Shown one piece after another: positions 9,461-18,329 of a stretch of 64,000 bases of DNA (the first letter of the stretch is position 1; every line of letters starts with the position of its first letter). The DNA comes from Brenneria goodwinii (GTDB taxonomy: Bacteria; Pseudomonadota; Gammaproteobacteria; Enterobacterales; Enterobacteriaceae): NCBI RefSeq assembly GCF_002291445.1, contig NZ_CP014137.1, positions 930,001-994,000 on the forward strand. The letters are read 5' to 3'. The translations under genes and the position numbers were made by a program. Below the pieces are notes generated by a model. The model was not told the origin of the DNA and did not search any database. It saw only the letters and a program-made list of their open reading frames with translations.

Positions 9461-9480
9461 GGTAATCTTCCTCGGTTTTA

Positions 9481-10404
9481 TCAGTAACCAACACTAAGCA
9501 AGTAATCCAGGCTCTTTTTTACTTCCGCGAGGCTGGCATCCGCATTTCTGGGATCCTTTTCCTGTTCCACGGTGATGAAACCGTTGTAGTCAATTTCCTT
9601 GAGCAGTTTCAGCACGGCTTGATAGTCGACGATCCCCTGCCCAATGGGGCACATAACGCCTTTGGCGCAAGCCTCGAAAAAGCGGATTTTCTGCTTCATA
9701 ACCTCAGAATAGACTTTTGAATCAATATCTTTGAAGTGAACATAGTCAAGCCGGGACGCGTATTTCCGCAGCCACTCGACAGGATCCATGCCTGAGTAAG
9801 TCAGGTGGCCGGTATCCAGACAGAATCCGGCTACTTCCGGCGGAATATCATCGGCAATCCTGTCGATCTCGTCGGCAAACTCGACGTATCCGCCGGCATG
9901 GGGGTGAATAACGGCGCGGACGCCATACTCTTCCCAGGCTTTCTTGGCGATGGTGTAAAAGTGTTCCACGGTGCGTTTCCAGACATCTTCAGGCAATTTA
10001 GGCGCCCGGTCCGGGTGGCCTGCGGCGTAGTCACGTTCGTCGTGTCCCCAATCCATCACGGTAAGATACGGCGCCGCGAAATGCTGTCCCTCGTCCTTCG
10101 GCGTCTGTGGCAGTTTGGTGATCAACGAACAAATTTCTCCAGTCTGCCGCAGGAGGTTTTGATAGTTGCTTTCCGATACCATGTCATCAAAAATAGTGCC
10201 GGCGACAATAATCAGATCGTTCTTTTCCAATTCTGCTGACACGCGTTCCAGCTCCAGCGGAATATACCCATATGGGCCAAGCTCTATCCCTTTGTATCCC
10301 GCCTGATGCGCCTCGGACAACACTCGCTCCCATGGCGGAAGATGTGGATTTGTTACATCGTCCACTCCCCAGCAGCAAGGCGCGCTTGATATTCTGATTC
10401 CCAT
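9481..10404 (-). CDS. iolE: IolE-like inosose dehydratase, first gene of the minus-strand iol operon
   Basis: A 307-residue xylose isomerase-like TIM barrel. The start ISSAPCCWGVDD, the IELGPYGYIP segment and the metal-site motifs IHPHAGGYVE, CLDTGHL and VHFKDID match the IolE family. That family dehydrates 2-keto-myo-inositol to 3D-(3,5/4)-trihydroxycyclohexane-1,2-dione. GGGGA precedes the ATG. It heads the minus-strand operon, and the outward-reading promoter module at 10504-10735 lies upstream. A second IolE-type protein is encoded at 13512. One may be the true dehydratase and the other may handle a different inosose isomer. Confidence 0.82.
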   Translation of the reverse strand: MGIRISSAPCCWGVDDVTNPHLPPWERVLSEAHQAGYKGIELGPYGYIPLELERVSAELEKNDLIIVAGTIFDDMVSESNYQNLLRQTGEICSLITKLPQTPKDEGQHFAAPYLTVMDWGHDERDYAAGHPDRAPKLPEDVWKRTVEHFYTIAKKAWEEYGVRAVIHPHAGGYVEFADEIDRIADDIPPEVAGFCLDTGHLTYSGMDPVEWLRKYASRLDYVHFKDIDSKVYSEVMKQKIRFFEACAKGVMCPIGQGIVDYQAVLKLLKEIDYNGFITVEQEKDPRNADASLAEVKKSLDYLLSVGY

Positions 10405-10503
10405 AAAATCCCCATCTATATCCAGTTAAAATATTAATTCGTTTAACATTATTTTTATGACGGCGATAAGACTGCACACTCCCTTTATTCCCTTACCGGA
10501 CAA

Positions 10504-10735
10504 GCGAGCGGATATTCCTCAGGGAGATAAAACGCGGCCATTACGGCACAATCTAGCATTGTCCTTATATATTTAATTTGCATCAGATAAATAAGAAAGT
10601 TTCGGGTACCTAATAAGATGAGAGGAAGTATATTTCTCTCTGGCAACGAATACTTTAGCGATCTTGAGTTAAATAATGACGTAAATGCCGATCGGCATCA
10701 CATATTACTTTCGGCTTATTCACAATGTTGCTTTG
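10504..10735 (-). promoter_or_regulatory. Promoter module copy 1, reading into the minus-strand iol operon
   Basis: One of four related non-coding modules. It forms an inverted repeat of over 200 bases with copy 2 (11376-11622). It contains the perfect palindrome ATGCCGATCGGCAT (10685-10698), a strictly shared block TTATTCACAATGTTGCTTTG (ending 10735) and, towards the gene, an AT-rich segment (about 10563-10590) with TATATAAGG on the minus strand. The copy is oriented so that its AT-rich end points at the iolE gene starting at 10404. The promoter role is inferred from position and repetition; no transcription start is shown. The ORF beginning at 10618 is an accident of this repeat. Confidence 0.65.
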
Positions 10736-10848
10736 TTCTCCAGAAAAAGGCATGCAGCCCTCAAATGCTCAGGACTCTCCATAAATTGGAATATGCCGCA
10801 TCGGAGAATATTCCGTGTGCGATAAAGCCGCCGTTTCTCTGCGGCGCC

Positions 10849-11052
10849 GTAGCATGTGCCCGACGCGGGGGGATCAACCGACCTTTGTACGAACCCAGGC
10901 GTGTGGCTAGAATCATGCCGCTGATGCGGTTCCTTCGGCGGTCGTTCCTTTTTCGAACCGCCAGTGACGGAATTCTCGTCTCATCCCTGAGACTCGCCTA
11001 CCGGGCCAGCGCATTCGCAGGGTCGCCGACCTCTGCGTAATTTCTTACGCCG
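10849..11052 (-). other. Structured element A, related to the 19.36-19.57 kb element
   Basis: On the minus strand this 204-base stretch begins with CGGCGTAAGAAATTACGC and ends with a GTCGGGCACATGCTAC tail. The same head and a similar tail bound a 214-base stretch at 19359-19572. The interior differs but folds by eye: GTCTCA-GGGA-TGAGAC is a tetraloop hairpin, and GGCGGTTC pairs with GAACGACCGCC allowing a bulge. It sits between promoter modules 1 and 2. Its function is not known; a structured RNA or a mobile-element remnant are both possible. Confidence 0.45.
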
Positions 11053-11375
11053 TGGGATGAGGAGTTTAAATTTTGAATTAATATTAAATATCAGTATGTT
11101 AAATATAAAAAGGCAAGCAAGGCATCAGGCCGCGTGGCTCGCCCTGGAAGGCTTCTTATTTACGCCCGACGCGCCGTGGTCGGGTATTTTTCAATGTCGC
11201 TTTTCGTTGCTGGATATCCTGCGCCTGAGTTTGGTGTTTGTGTTTGCCGCGCTGGCGAAGACGTTTTTCGCTCAAGATCCGAGAGCCGCTTCAACGCCAA
11301 TTGCCGCCATTGACAGATAAAAATAGAGCGCTATTAAGCACATCTATTTAGACGGTGAATCCCGTTCCTGATGAA
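11053..11375. other. Spacer between structured element A and promoter module 2
   Basis: No supported gene. Short ORFs such as 11057-11320 have no recognisable features. The right end (about 11330-11375) is similar to the bases just left of module 4 (about 24123-24166), which extends the module homology slightly. Confidence 0.4.
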
Positions 11376-11622
11376 CAAAGCAACATTGTGAATAAGCCGA
11401 AAGTAATATGTGATGCCGATCGGCATTTACGTCATTATTTAACTCAAGATCGCTAAAGTATTCGTTGTCAGGGGGAAATATACTTCCTCTCATCTTATTA
11501 GGTACCCGAAACTTTAGATATTTGGCTTATTTATTTGATGCAAATTAAATATATAAGGGTGACGGAAAATGGCGCCGTAATGGCCGTATTTTCCCCATCT
11601 TTATTAGGAATATCCGCTCGCC
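11376..11622 (+). promoter_or_regulatory. Promoter module copy 2, reading into the plus-strand iol operon
   Basis: Mirror-image partner of copy 1. It carries the palindrome ATGCCGATCGGCAT at 11413-11426, the shared CAAAGCAACATTGTGAATAA block at its left end, and an AT-rich TATATAAGG segment at about 11551-11559. It is followed by leader repeat A and then the sugar-porter gene at 11914. The arms of copies 1 and 2 are nearly identical, including the GGAATATCCGCTCGC end, which implies recent duplication or gene conversion. The promoter role is inferred. Confidence 0.65.
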
Positions 11623-11698
11623 TGGCCGATGAGGGGATAAAGGAAAGGTTACAGGTACAGGGATTAAGGCCGATGCTGATAATATTTTATAAAAATCC

Positions 11699-11886
11699 TG
11701 TTTTTTAAACGGTTATGAAATTATATGAAAAGGATCGCTTGCTAGGTTATGTATAGGTATATCAATACTATTTAGTTAATTTATTGGGGTAATTATCCCC
11801 GTCAGGTCTGTCTGGAAATATCCTACCCACCACTGAGCCGTGTTGTTTGATTTACAGTTCAAATATAGGACGCGCCTGCGGGAAAA
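11699..11886 (+). repeat. Leader repeat A upstream of the sugar-porter gene
   Basis: About 190 bases that are clearly related to 22438-22626 upstream of the AraC gene. Shared features are ATGTATAGGTAT, a GGGGT-N4-ATCCCC palindrome, and a long identical stretch containing CACTGAGCCGTGTTGTTTGA. The position that is a good CRP site in copy B is degenerate here (TATGA-N6-TCGCT). The segment ends 28 bases before the start codon at 11914. Confidence 0.65.
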
Positions 11887-11913
11887 AAAAATTAAATAAC
11901 ATGAGGTAAGACT

Positions 11914-13377
11914 ATGTCTTCAACAGGCAATGATTCAGTGGGATTAAAGCTGTCGGCAGGAGGCTTGCCAGTCAAACATAATGTGGGCTATCTGCTGAAA
12001 ATATGTGGAGTGGCGGCGCTGGGCGGCCTCCTGTTTGGTTATGACACATCGGTTATTTCCGGCGCGATTGGGCCTTTGCGTGCGGCGTTTCAACTGTCGG
12101 CGGCGGAAACTGGATGGGCGGTGTCGAACGTGGTGGTGGGATGTATCCTCGGCGCGATAGTGGCCGGTTATTTCGCCAATCGCTTCGGCCGACGGGTCAC
12201 ACTGTTTCTGTGCGCCTTGCTGTTCACCGTCCAGTCCGTTGGCGCGGCGCTGGCGCCTGATTTTTTCTGGTTTGTCATTTTTCGCTTAGTCGGGGGTATC
12301 GCCGTCGGTATCGCCTCGGTCGTTTCGCCGATGTATATGTCGGAAGTTTCGCCGAAAAACATGCGCGGCCGGGCGGTCAGCATGAATAACTTCGCGATTA
12401 TCTTTGGCCAAATCGTCGTCTTCATCGCCAACTATATGATTGCACGAGACGCGACGGAGATCTGGCTGCAAGCCGTGGGGTGGCGCTGGATGATTGCGTC
12501 CGAGGTCATTCCCTGCGTGCTTTTCTGCGCCGTGATTTTCTTTATCCCTGAATCGCCGCGCTGGCTCATGCTGCGTGGCCAGGAGGAAAGCGCGAAGAAA
12601 ACGCTCACCCACATCTCCAACGAAGAGCACGCTCTGAGCCTCATGGATGAAATTCGCGAATCGATTAACGAAACCCGCGGAAACGTGCAAGTCCGTTTCA
12701 GGGATCTGCGAAAGGACTTGAATGCGCGCTGGCTGGTGTTTTTGGGTTTTATGATCGCGGGCCTTCAGCAAGTCATGGGCGTTAACGTGATGATGTACTA
12801 CGCGCCGATGGTGCTAAGAAGCTCGAGCGGCAACATGGCGGAGGCCCTGTTCCAGACGATATGGATCGGCGTCGCGCAGTTAATCGGTAATGCGATCGGG
12901 GTTGCGCTAGTTGACCGCAAAGGGCGGCGGCCGCTGATTGCTGTCGGCTCGGTCGGCGTAATCGCCAGCCTATTGGTTGTTTCTGTCAGCATGTACACGA
13001 AAAGTAACCATCTGATGTTAACAGGCATGTTGGCTTATATGGTGTTTTTCGGCATGTCCTGGGCGCCGCTTGCCTGGACCCTGATCTCCGAAATCTTTCC
13101 CAACCGCTGCCGGGGTCTCGGTATGAGCATCGCGTGTACGTCCAACTGGATATTCAATTTTACCGTAGCCCAGGGTTTCCCCATGCTCAACGAAAACCCC
13201 TGGCTGTTGGAACGATTCCACGGCGCTTTTTCGATGTGGTTGTTCGCGGGTTTAGGGCTGTTTGCGATGTGGTTCGTGATGCGTTTCGTACCCGAAACCA
13301 ACGGGGTTTCGCTCGAAAAAATGGAGGATACGATGATGCGTTATGCGCCGGGCCGTCGTCATGCGTCATCTCGGTGA
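11914..13377 (+). CDS. MFS sugar-porter family transporter, probable inositol permease
   Basis: A 487-residue sugar porter with 12 predicted helices. The signatures are GGLLFGYDTSVISG in helix 1, NRFGRRV after helix 2, PESPRWLM before the central cytoplasmic loop, DRKGRRP after helix 8 and VPETNGVSLEKME at the end. It resembles IolT-type inositol:proton symporters. AGGTAAG upstream may serve as ribosome-binding site. It is the first gene of the plus-strand iol operon and is preceded by promoter module 2 and leader repeat A. With the porter at 4768 the cluster has one transporter per divergent operon. Confidence 0.87.
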   Translation: MSSTGNDSVGLKLSAGGLPVKHNVGYLLKICGVAALGGLLFGYDTSVISGAIGPLRAAFQLSAAETGWAVSNVVVGCILGAIVAGYFANRFGRRVTLFLCALLFTVQSVGAALAPDFFWFVIFRLVGGIAVGIASVVSPMYMSEVSPKNMRGRAVSMNNFAIIFGQIVVFIANYMIARDATEIWLQAVGWRWMIASEVIPCVLFCAVIFFIPESPRWLMLRGQEESAKKTLTHISNEEHALSLMDEIRESINETRGNVQVRFRDLRKDLNARWLVFLGFMIAGLQQVMGVNVMMYYAPMVLRSSSGNMAEALFQTIWIGVAQLIGNAIGVALVDRKGRRPLIAVGSVGVIASLLVVSVSMYTKSNHLMLTGMLAYMVFFGMSWAPLAWTLISEIFPNRCRGLGMSIACTSNWIFNFTVAQGFPMLNENPWLLERFHGAFSMWLFAGLGLFAMWFVMRFVPETNGVSLEKMEDTMMRYAPGRRHASSR

Positions 13378-13409
13378 AGCCGCGCCTAAGGAAGGGCGAT
13401 AGTAGGGAG

Positions 13410-13484
13410 ATGGTCTGGGTTATCCCCGGCCATGCCCCTGAAATTTGGCCGAATTACAAGCAGACCCTGGATTTTTACGCCTAA
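13410..13484 (+). pseudogene. Possible small ORF or gene remnant of 24 codons
   Basis: A short frame between the transporter and the second iolE gene encodes a peptide containing APEIWPNYKQTLDFYA. The IWP-containing helix is reminiscent of L-rhamnose mutarotase-type proteins, but the match is too short to be firm. AGGGAG lies very close to the ATG. It may be the tail of a lost gene or meaningless. Confidence 0.2.
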
Positions 13485-13511
13485 TCAGGCACAAGTTTAG
13501 AAGAGGAAGAC

Positions 13512-14402
13512 ATGATGAAAAACAAGGTAAGTATACGTGAACGGATCGCCGCTGCCCCAATTTCCTGGGGGGTTTGGGAAGCGAATGGCGCCTCTGGCTG
13601 GACGCTTCCCCCCGACCTTTATTTGCGACAAGTTCAGGAACTCGGGCTGACGGCAACCGAGTTCGGCCCTGAGGGGTGGCTGCCTGTCGATGGGCGTGCC
13701 CGGAAGGCGTTGCTGGATGCCTACGGTTTGCAGAGCCTGGGGGCGTTCGTACCGGTGTTGTTGTTCAAGAAAGATCACGACCCCCTGCCGGAGGTAGAGA
13801 AGATCCTCGATAATTATGTGCAGGCCGGCGCTTCAACCATCATCTACGCCGCGCTGTCCGGCGGGCAGGGATACAACGATCGGCCGACGCTGAGCGCCGC
13901 CGAATGGACCACTTTCTTCGCTAACCTGGATCGGCTGGTCAAGGCGGCAAAGAAACGCAATATCACGCCCACACTACACCATCACATGGGGACGATTATC
14001 CAGACGGCGGATGAAATCGATCGGTTGCTCACCCATTCGGAAATCGGTCTGTGCCTGGATACCGGACACGCCATGATCGCCGGCATCCATCCGATTGACC
14101 TCGCCAAAAAGTACGGATCGCGTATCAATTTCGTCCATCTGAAAGATGTTAACAACGCCGTCGCCAAGCGGGTGCAAAAGGGCGAATTGATGTACATGGA
14201 TGCGCTCAGCAAGGGAATCTTCCATCCCCTTGGCTCTGGAGAGGCGCAGATCGGCGAGATCGTCATGGCTCTCGAGGAGGCCGGGTACCGCGGCTGGTAT
14301 GTCATGGAGCAGGATGCGATTCTCGCATCTGAGGACGACCTCGCAGCCACATTTAACGATATCAAGGAAAGCCTTGCCTTTCTTTGGAGTCTTTCCGAAT
14401 AA
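13512..14402 (+). CDS. iolE: IolE, inosose dehydratase
   Basis: A 296-residue TIM-barrel protein of the IolE/IolH group. It begins with AAPISWGVWEANG and has ELGLTATEFGPEGWLP, LHHHMGTIIQ, CLDTGHAMIAG, FVHLKDVN and the closing YVMEQD, all typical of myo-inosose-2 dehydratase. The His, Asp, His and Glu residues in these motifs would bind the divalent metal. AGAGGAAG is the ribosome-binding site; ATG 13512 and 13515 are equally plausible. It is followed by iolG, the transketolase subunits and iolB, all on the same strand. It is only distantly similar to the iolE-like protein at 9481. Confidence 0.85.
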   Translation: MMKNKVSIRERIAAAPISWGVWEANGASGWTLPPDLYLRQVQELGLTATEFGPEGWLPVDGRARKALLDAYGLQSLGAFVPVLLFKKDHDPLPEVEKILDNYVQAGASTIIYAALSGGQGYNDRPTLSAAEWTTFFANLDRLVKAAKKRNITPTLHHHMGTIIQTADEIDRLLTHSEIGLCLDTGHAMIAGIHPIDLAKKYGSRINFVHLKDVNNAVAKRVQKGELMYMDALSKGIFHPLGSGEAQIGEIVMALEEAGYRGWYVMEQDAILASEDDLAATFNDIKESLAFLWSLSE

Positions 14403-14477
14403 GGCGCCGTACGCCGTTAGCGCACAAAATTCTTGTAAAAGTAAAAAACAACACATATCAAAGGAGATGTTGCAATT

Positions 14478-15494
14478 ATGAACGCAAAATCGTTGAAAAT
14501 GGGCGTAATTGGTATCGGACGAATCGGTTCCGATCACGCTCGAACAATAAGGACCGTCAGTGGCGTCGGCGACTTGTTCCTGGCAGATGTCGTTTCGGAG
14601 AAAGCCGAAGCCGTCGCTAAGGAGCTGAACGCCACCGCGATTCCTGCAGAGAAAATCCTCGACGAAGTTGATGCGGTGGTGATCACGACGCCGACCAACG
14701 ATCACGCCAACTGGATTATCGCCGCGGCCGAAAGGAATATTCCCGTATTCACCGAGAAACCCGTCGCGCTTGATGCGGCTACGACCAAGTCGGTGCTTGA
14801 TGTCATCGAGCGGACTGGAACCCTGGTTCAGGTCGGGTTCATGCGCCGTTTTGACGGGGGGTATATCAACGCCAAGAAGCGGTTGGAAAGGGGAGATATC
14901 GGCGAACTCCATCGCGTACATATCACCATGGGCGATTTTCCGCCTCCTCCGGCCTCTTACATCCCTGGGTCCGGATTCATATTCAAGGACTGCATCATTC
15001 ATGACGTTGATGTCACGCGTTGGGTTACGGGACAAGAGATTACCGAAGTCTATGCGGTCGGCAAGGCCCGCGGCCCCGCCACCTATATTGGTGAGTTAGG
15101 GGACATCGACGAAGGCGGCGGTATCTGGACCCTAAGCGACGGAACGCTCGCCACCTTCCAGGTGAGCCGCAACAATGGCGCCGGCTACGATATCCGGATG
15201 GAATTGTTTGGCACTGAAGAGACGCTGTCCGTTGGGTTCGATACTTACATGCCGGTGACGTCCGCTGAACCGGAATTCGTCTTCCAACAGGCAGGCAAAC
15301 GTTATCCCAACTTTTACCCGCGCTTCATCCCGGCCTACAAATCGGAGATTCGGCAGTTTATCGAAACGGTGAATGCCGGCGGAAAGAGTATCGCGACGGT
15401 TGCCGATGCCCTGGAAGCCTTATATGTCTGTGATGCTCTCGACTTATCGTTGAAAGAACACCGTCCCGTAAAAATCGATGAGGTTCGGCTGTAA
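14478..15494 (+). CDS. iolG: IolG, inositol 2-dehydrogenase
   Basis: A 338-residue Gfo/Idh/MocA protein with GVIGIGRIGSDH (nucleotide binding), TEKPVAL (catalytic Lys near residue 97) and IHDVDVTRWV (catalytic Asp/His near residue 175). The phrase GFMRRFDGGY is also typical of IolG. It would oxidise myo-inositol or another inositol isomer to the corresponding inosose with NAD. AGGAGA precedes the ATG. It is 75 bases downstream of iolE and 163 bases upstream of the transketolase subunit gene. Confidence 0.87.
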   Translation: MNAKSLKMGVIGIGRIGSDHARTIRTVSGVGDLFLADVVSEKAEAVAKELNATAIPAEKILDEVDAVVITTPTNDHANWIIAAAERNIPVFTEKPVALDAATTKSVLDVIERTGTLVQVGFMRRFDGGYINAKKRLERGDIGELHRVHITMGDFPPPPASYIPGSGFIFKDCIIHDVDVTRWVTGQEITEVYAVGKARGPATYIGELGDIDEGGGIWTLSDGTLATFQVSRNNGAGYDIRMELFGTEETLSVGFDTYMPVTSAEPEFVFQQAGKRYPNFYPRFIPAYKSEIRQFIETVNAGGKSIATVADALEALYVCDALDLSLKEHRPVKIDEVRL

Positions 15495-15657
15495 GTCTGT
15501 ATTCAGTTTGGGCCTGGGGCTGAAGGCTTGATGATGCTCAATCGACTGGGTAATTGGACCACTGATAAGGTGCGGGGAAACCGGGTCATGACTGCGTTCA
15601 GGTTCTTTTTGTCAGCCTCGCGCCTAACTAAAAACGAATTAAAGTAAGGAGAGCCAG

Positions 15658-16482
15658 ATGTCTCATCATGAAGATATGCAGGTTTATGCCAGAAACATCC
15701 GAGTGGAATCGCTCAAAGCGTTTAGCGAACTGGGATTTGGTCATGTCGGCGGGGTTATGTCGGCGGCGGATTTGTTGGGTGTTCTGTATGGCGGCGTTAT
15801 GAAGATTGATCCCAAAAATCCGCAGTGGGAGGATCGTGACTATTTCGTCATGTCCAAAGGGCATGCCGGCCCCGGCCTCTACGCGGCATTGGCGCTGCGC
15901 GGGTATTTCCCGCTTGAAGAGCTGAAAACGATTAATACCAACGGTACCCGGTTGCCCAGTCACTGTGACCGCAACAACACCCCCGGAATTGATATGACGA
16001 CGGGATCGCTGGGGCAGGGAATGTCTACCGGTATCGGCATTGCTCACGGCAACAAGATTCTCGGCAAGTCGAATTATACCTACCTTCTGCTTGGCGATGG
16101 CGAATGTCAGGAGGGGCAGATCTGGGAAGGGGCTCTCTACGCGCCGCAACAGAAGCTATCCCATCTCATCGCCTTCATTGACTACAACAAGCAGCAGTTG
16201 GATGGCTATACCAAAGATATCTGCGATCTTGGCGATCTGCGTCAGAAATTCAATGACTTTGGTTGGTACGCCTTGGAGGTGGACGGACATGATATCGATG
16301 CAATCGTTGCCGCCATCGAACTGGGTAAGGAACAGGATGAAAAGCCGGTAATGATTGTCCTCCATACCCATAAGGGCAAGGGATGTAACTTTGCAGAGGG
16401 AATTCTGTACAACCACCACATGACGTTCACCAAAGAGCAATGCGACAGCGCCATTGCGATGCTTACAGAGAAGGAGTGCTAA
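15658..16482 (+). CDS. Transketolase-like N-terminal (ThDP-binding) subunit
   Basis: A 274-residue protein corresponding to the first domain of transketolase. It shows SKGHAGPGLYAAL, TGSLGQGMSTGIG and the ThDP motif GDGECQEGQIWEGAL closed by FIDYNKQQLDG. AAGGAG lies upstream. The C-terminal partner follows after 2 bases, so together they form a split transketolase of the type seen in many catabolic clusters, including apulose-4-phosphate transketolase. Inside an inositol operon it is unusual and stands where iolC/iolJ would be expected. The natural ketose donor is unknown. Confidence 0.88.
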   Translation: MSHHEDMQVYARNIRVESLKAFSELGFGHVGGVMSAADLLGVLYGGVMKIDPKNPQWEDRDYFVMSKGHAGPGLYAALALRGYFPLEELKTINTNGTRLPSHCDRNNTPGIDMTTGSLGQGMSTGIGIAHGNKILGKSNYTYLLLGDGECQEGQIWEGALYAPQQKLSHLIAFIDYNKQQLDGYTKDICDLGDLRQKFNDFGWYALEVDGHDIDAIVAAIELGKEQDEKPVMIVLHTHKGKGCNFAEGILYNHHMTFTKEQCDSAIAMLTEKEC

Positions 16483-16484
16483 AC

Positions 16485-17465
16485 ATGGACTACAAGGTGT
16501 GTACTGGTCTGGAAGCGGAAAAACTGGCGATGCGGGATGTCTATGCGTCAACCATGATCGATCTTGCCTCCAAAAATGACAAAATAGTGGCCCTGGATGC
16601 CGACCTGATGAACTCGGTGGGCATGGTCAAGTTTGCTAAAGCATTTTCCGATCGTATCGTCGACTGCGGCATCATGGAAGCCAACATGATCGGCGTCGCT
16701 TCCGGTATGTCGGCGGTGGGCTTGATTCCCTTCGCCCATACGTTCGCCTGTTTTGCCACGCGGCGGGCATTGGATCAGATCTTCGTTTCCGCGGCGTTTG
16801 CCCGCAACAATATCCGCATCGTCGGCAGCGATCCCGGCATAACGGCCGCCTTCAACGGGGCGACCCATATGCCCTTCGAAGACATCGGTTCCCTGAGAGA
16901 CATTCCCGATATCACCATCATTGAGCCCACCGACTCGGTGATGCTGGAGGACATCGTCCGGCAGTTGGAGAAAGCATTCGGCGTGTTCTACATTCGTCTT
17001 TCCCGCAAGAATGCGATCAAGATCTATGAGGATAAATCGACTTTTACCATCGGCAAAGCCGCGCCGATTCGCGAGGGCAAAGATGTCACCATTATCGCCT
17101 CCGGCATCTGCGTCGCCGAAGCGCTGAAAGCGGCGAATATCCTTAAAGAACAAAACATTGATGCCGCCGTATTAAATATGTTTACCATCAAGCCCATTGA
17201 CCGGGAAGCCATTGAGCAGGCGGCAATAAAGACCGGCGCCATCGTCACCGCCGAAAACCACAACATCCACAATGGACTGGGCAGCGCCGTCGCCGAGGTG
17301 TTGGTCGAGACGTATCCCGTTCCCATGGAGCGCATCGGCGTACAAGATCATTTCGGTGAAGTTGGTTCGGTAGATTATCTCCGTAATAAATTCGGCCTGT
17401 CAGCGGAGGATATCGCCGAGAAAGCCATCAAGGCGATACGGAGAAAAGGAAAAGTTAATAGTTAA
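16485..17465 (+). CDS. Transketolase-like C-terminal subunit
   Basis: A 326-residue protein with the pyrimidine-binding and C-terminal domains of transketolase. MEANMIGVASGMSAVG carries the conserved Glu that activates ThDP, followed by PFAHTFACF and the GIT-AFNGATHMPFEDIG region. The ATG at 16485 follows AAGGAG, and the upstream part of the frame overlaps the first subunit gene. It must assemble with the product of 15658 to make an active site. Neither subunit appears damaged, in contrast to the full-length-type transketolase at 53725. Confidence 0.88.
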   Translation: MDYKVCTGLEAEKLAMRDVYASTMIDLASKNDKIVALDADLMNSVGMVKFAKAFSDRIVDCGIMEANMIGVASGMSAVGLIPFAHTFACFATRRALDQIFVSAAFARNNIRIVGSDPGITAAFNGATHMPFEDIGSLRDIPDITIIEPTDSVMLEDIVRQLEKAFGVFYIRLSRKNAIKIYEDKSTFTIGKAAPIREGKDVTIIASGICVAEALKAANILKEQNIDAAVLNMFTIKPIDREAIEQAAIKTGAIVTAENHNIHNGLGSAVAEVLVETYPVPMERIGVQDHFGEVGSVDYLRNKFGLSAEDIAEKAIKAIRRKGKVNS

Positions 17466-17522
17466 TGAAATGACGACACCGGTTCACCCGTAAATCGACG
17501 ATTAAAAGGGAGATGATCTACC

Positions 17523-18311
17523 ATGAAACTGACAGCAAGTGAATTCAAAAACGGCTACAACGCCATGGTGACTCAGGAAGCCAACACCGATATGAACATG
17601 GATTTTGGCGTCCAGAGCATGAGTAAAGGCGAAAGCGTTTCTTATAATGAACCCAAAGAATCCATCTATGTGCTGATGTTCGGCAAGATTACCTTTGCCT
17701 GGGACGGCAAACAGGAGACCGTCGAGCGGACGTCTTGCTTCAAAGAGGATCCCATTCTGCTTCACGTTCCCCAGAATACCGCCGTTAGCATTACATGCGT
17801 ATCCGACAAGGCAGAGGTGGCTATCCAGCGTACAACCAACGCCAAAGGTTTTGTTCCCCAGTTGATGAAGAGCCAAGACCTGCTCTTTGCTTCCGAGAAG
17901 CGGGGCGCCGGCCTGATGAATGAGGCATCCACCCGCATCGTCCGTACCTTCTTCGATCGTTCAAATTGCCCCGAGACTAACTTCTTTATCGGCGAAGTCG
18001 TGAGTTATCCGGGTAAGTGGTCCAGCTTTCCGCCCCATTTCCATACGGAACCGGAGATCTATTACTACAAATTCCTGCCGGAGAACGGCTACGGCTTTGC
18101 GGAGATCGGCGATGATGTGCACAAGGTGCGCAACAACGATCTTACCGGCATGGCTGGCGGCGTTACCCACAGCCAGGCGACGGCGCCAGGCTACGCGGAA
18201 TACTATATCTGGGTGATTCGTTTACAGGACAATGTGGAGATGAAAACCCATGTGGTTCCTGAGCATGCGTGGGTCGCGGATAAAGCGGCAAAATACTTCC
18301 CGGAAATATAA
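17523..18311 (+). CDS. iolB: IolB, 5-deoxy-glucuronate isomerase
   Basis: A 262-residue double-cupin protein of the KduI/IolB family. The metal-site stretch FPPHFHTEPEIYYYKF near residues 170-190 and the later GGVTHSQATAPGYAEYY are the IolB hallmarks. The enzyme converts 5-deoxy-glucuronate, the IolD product, to 2-deoxy-5-keto-gluconate in the cytoplasm. AAGGGAG precedes the ATG. The gene follows the transketolase pair by 57 bases. Its presence shows the pathway is meant to reach 2-deoxy-5-keto-gluconate; the kinase and aldolase that normally follow are not in this window. Confidence 0.92.
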   Translation: MKLTASEFKNGYNAMVTQEANTDMNMDFGVQSMSKGESVSYNEPKESIYVLMFGKITFAWDGKQETVERTSCFKEDPILLHVPQNTAVSITCVSDKAEVAIQRTTNAKGFVPQLMKSQDLLFASEKRGAGLMNEASTRIVRTFFDRSNCPETNFFIGEVVSYPGKWSSFPPHFHTEPEIYYYKFLPENGYGFAEIGDDVHKVRNNDLTGMAGGVTHSQATAPGYAEYYIWVIRLQDNVEMKTHVVPEHAWVADKAAKYFPEI

Positions 18312-18329
18312 GCCAATAGTCAGCATGCC

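Noticed and set aside
10685..10698. CCGATCG palindrome as a CRP site
   Set aside because: TGTGA is present beside it, but the second half (TCGGC) does not fit TCACA. It is better described as an unidentified operator.
10618..11040. A 140-codon ORF between the divergent iol operons
   Set aside because: It begins inside promoter module 1 and runs through structured element A. The corresponding frames in the other module copies are not open.
13974..15035. A 353-codon minus-strand frame
   Set aside because: Antisense to iolE and iolG, which have correct motifs and ribosome-binding sites.
15658..17465. A frameshifted transketolase
   Set aside because: The two reading frames correspond exactly to the N- and C-terminal subunits of a split transketolase, each with its own ribosome-binding site, so this is not a broken gene.
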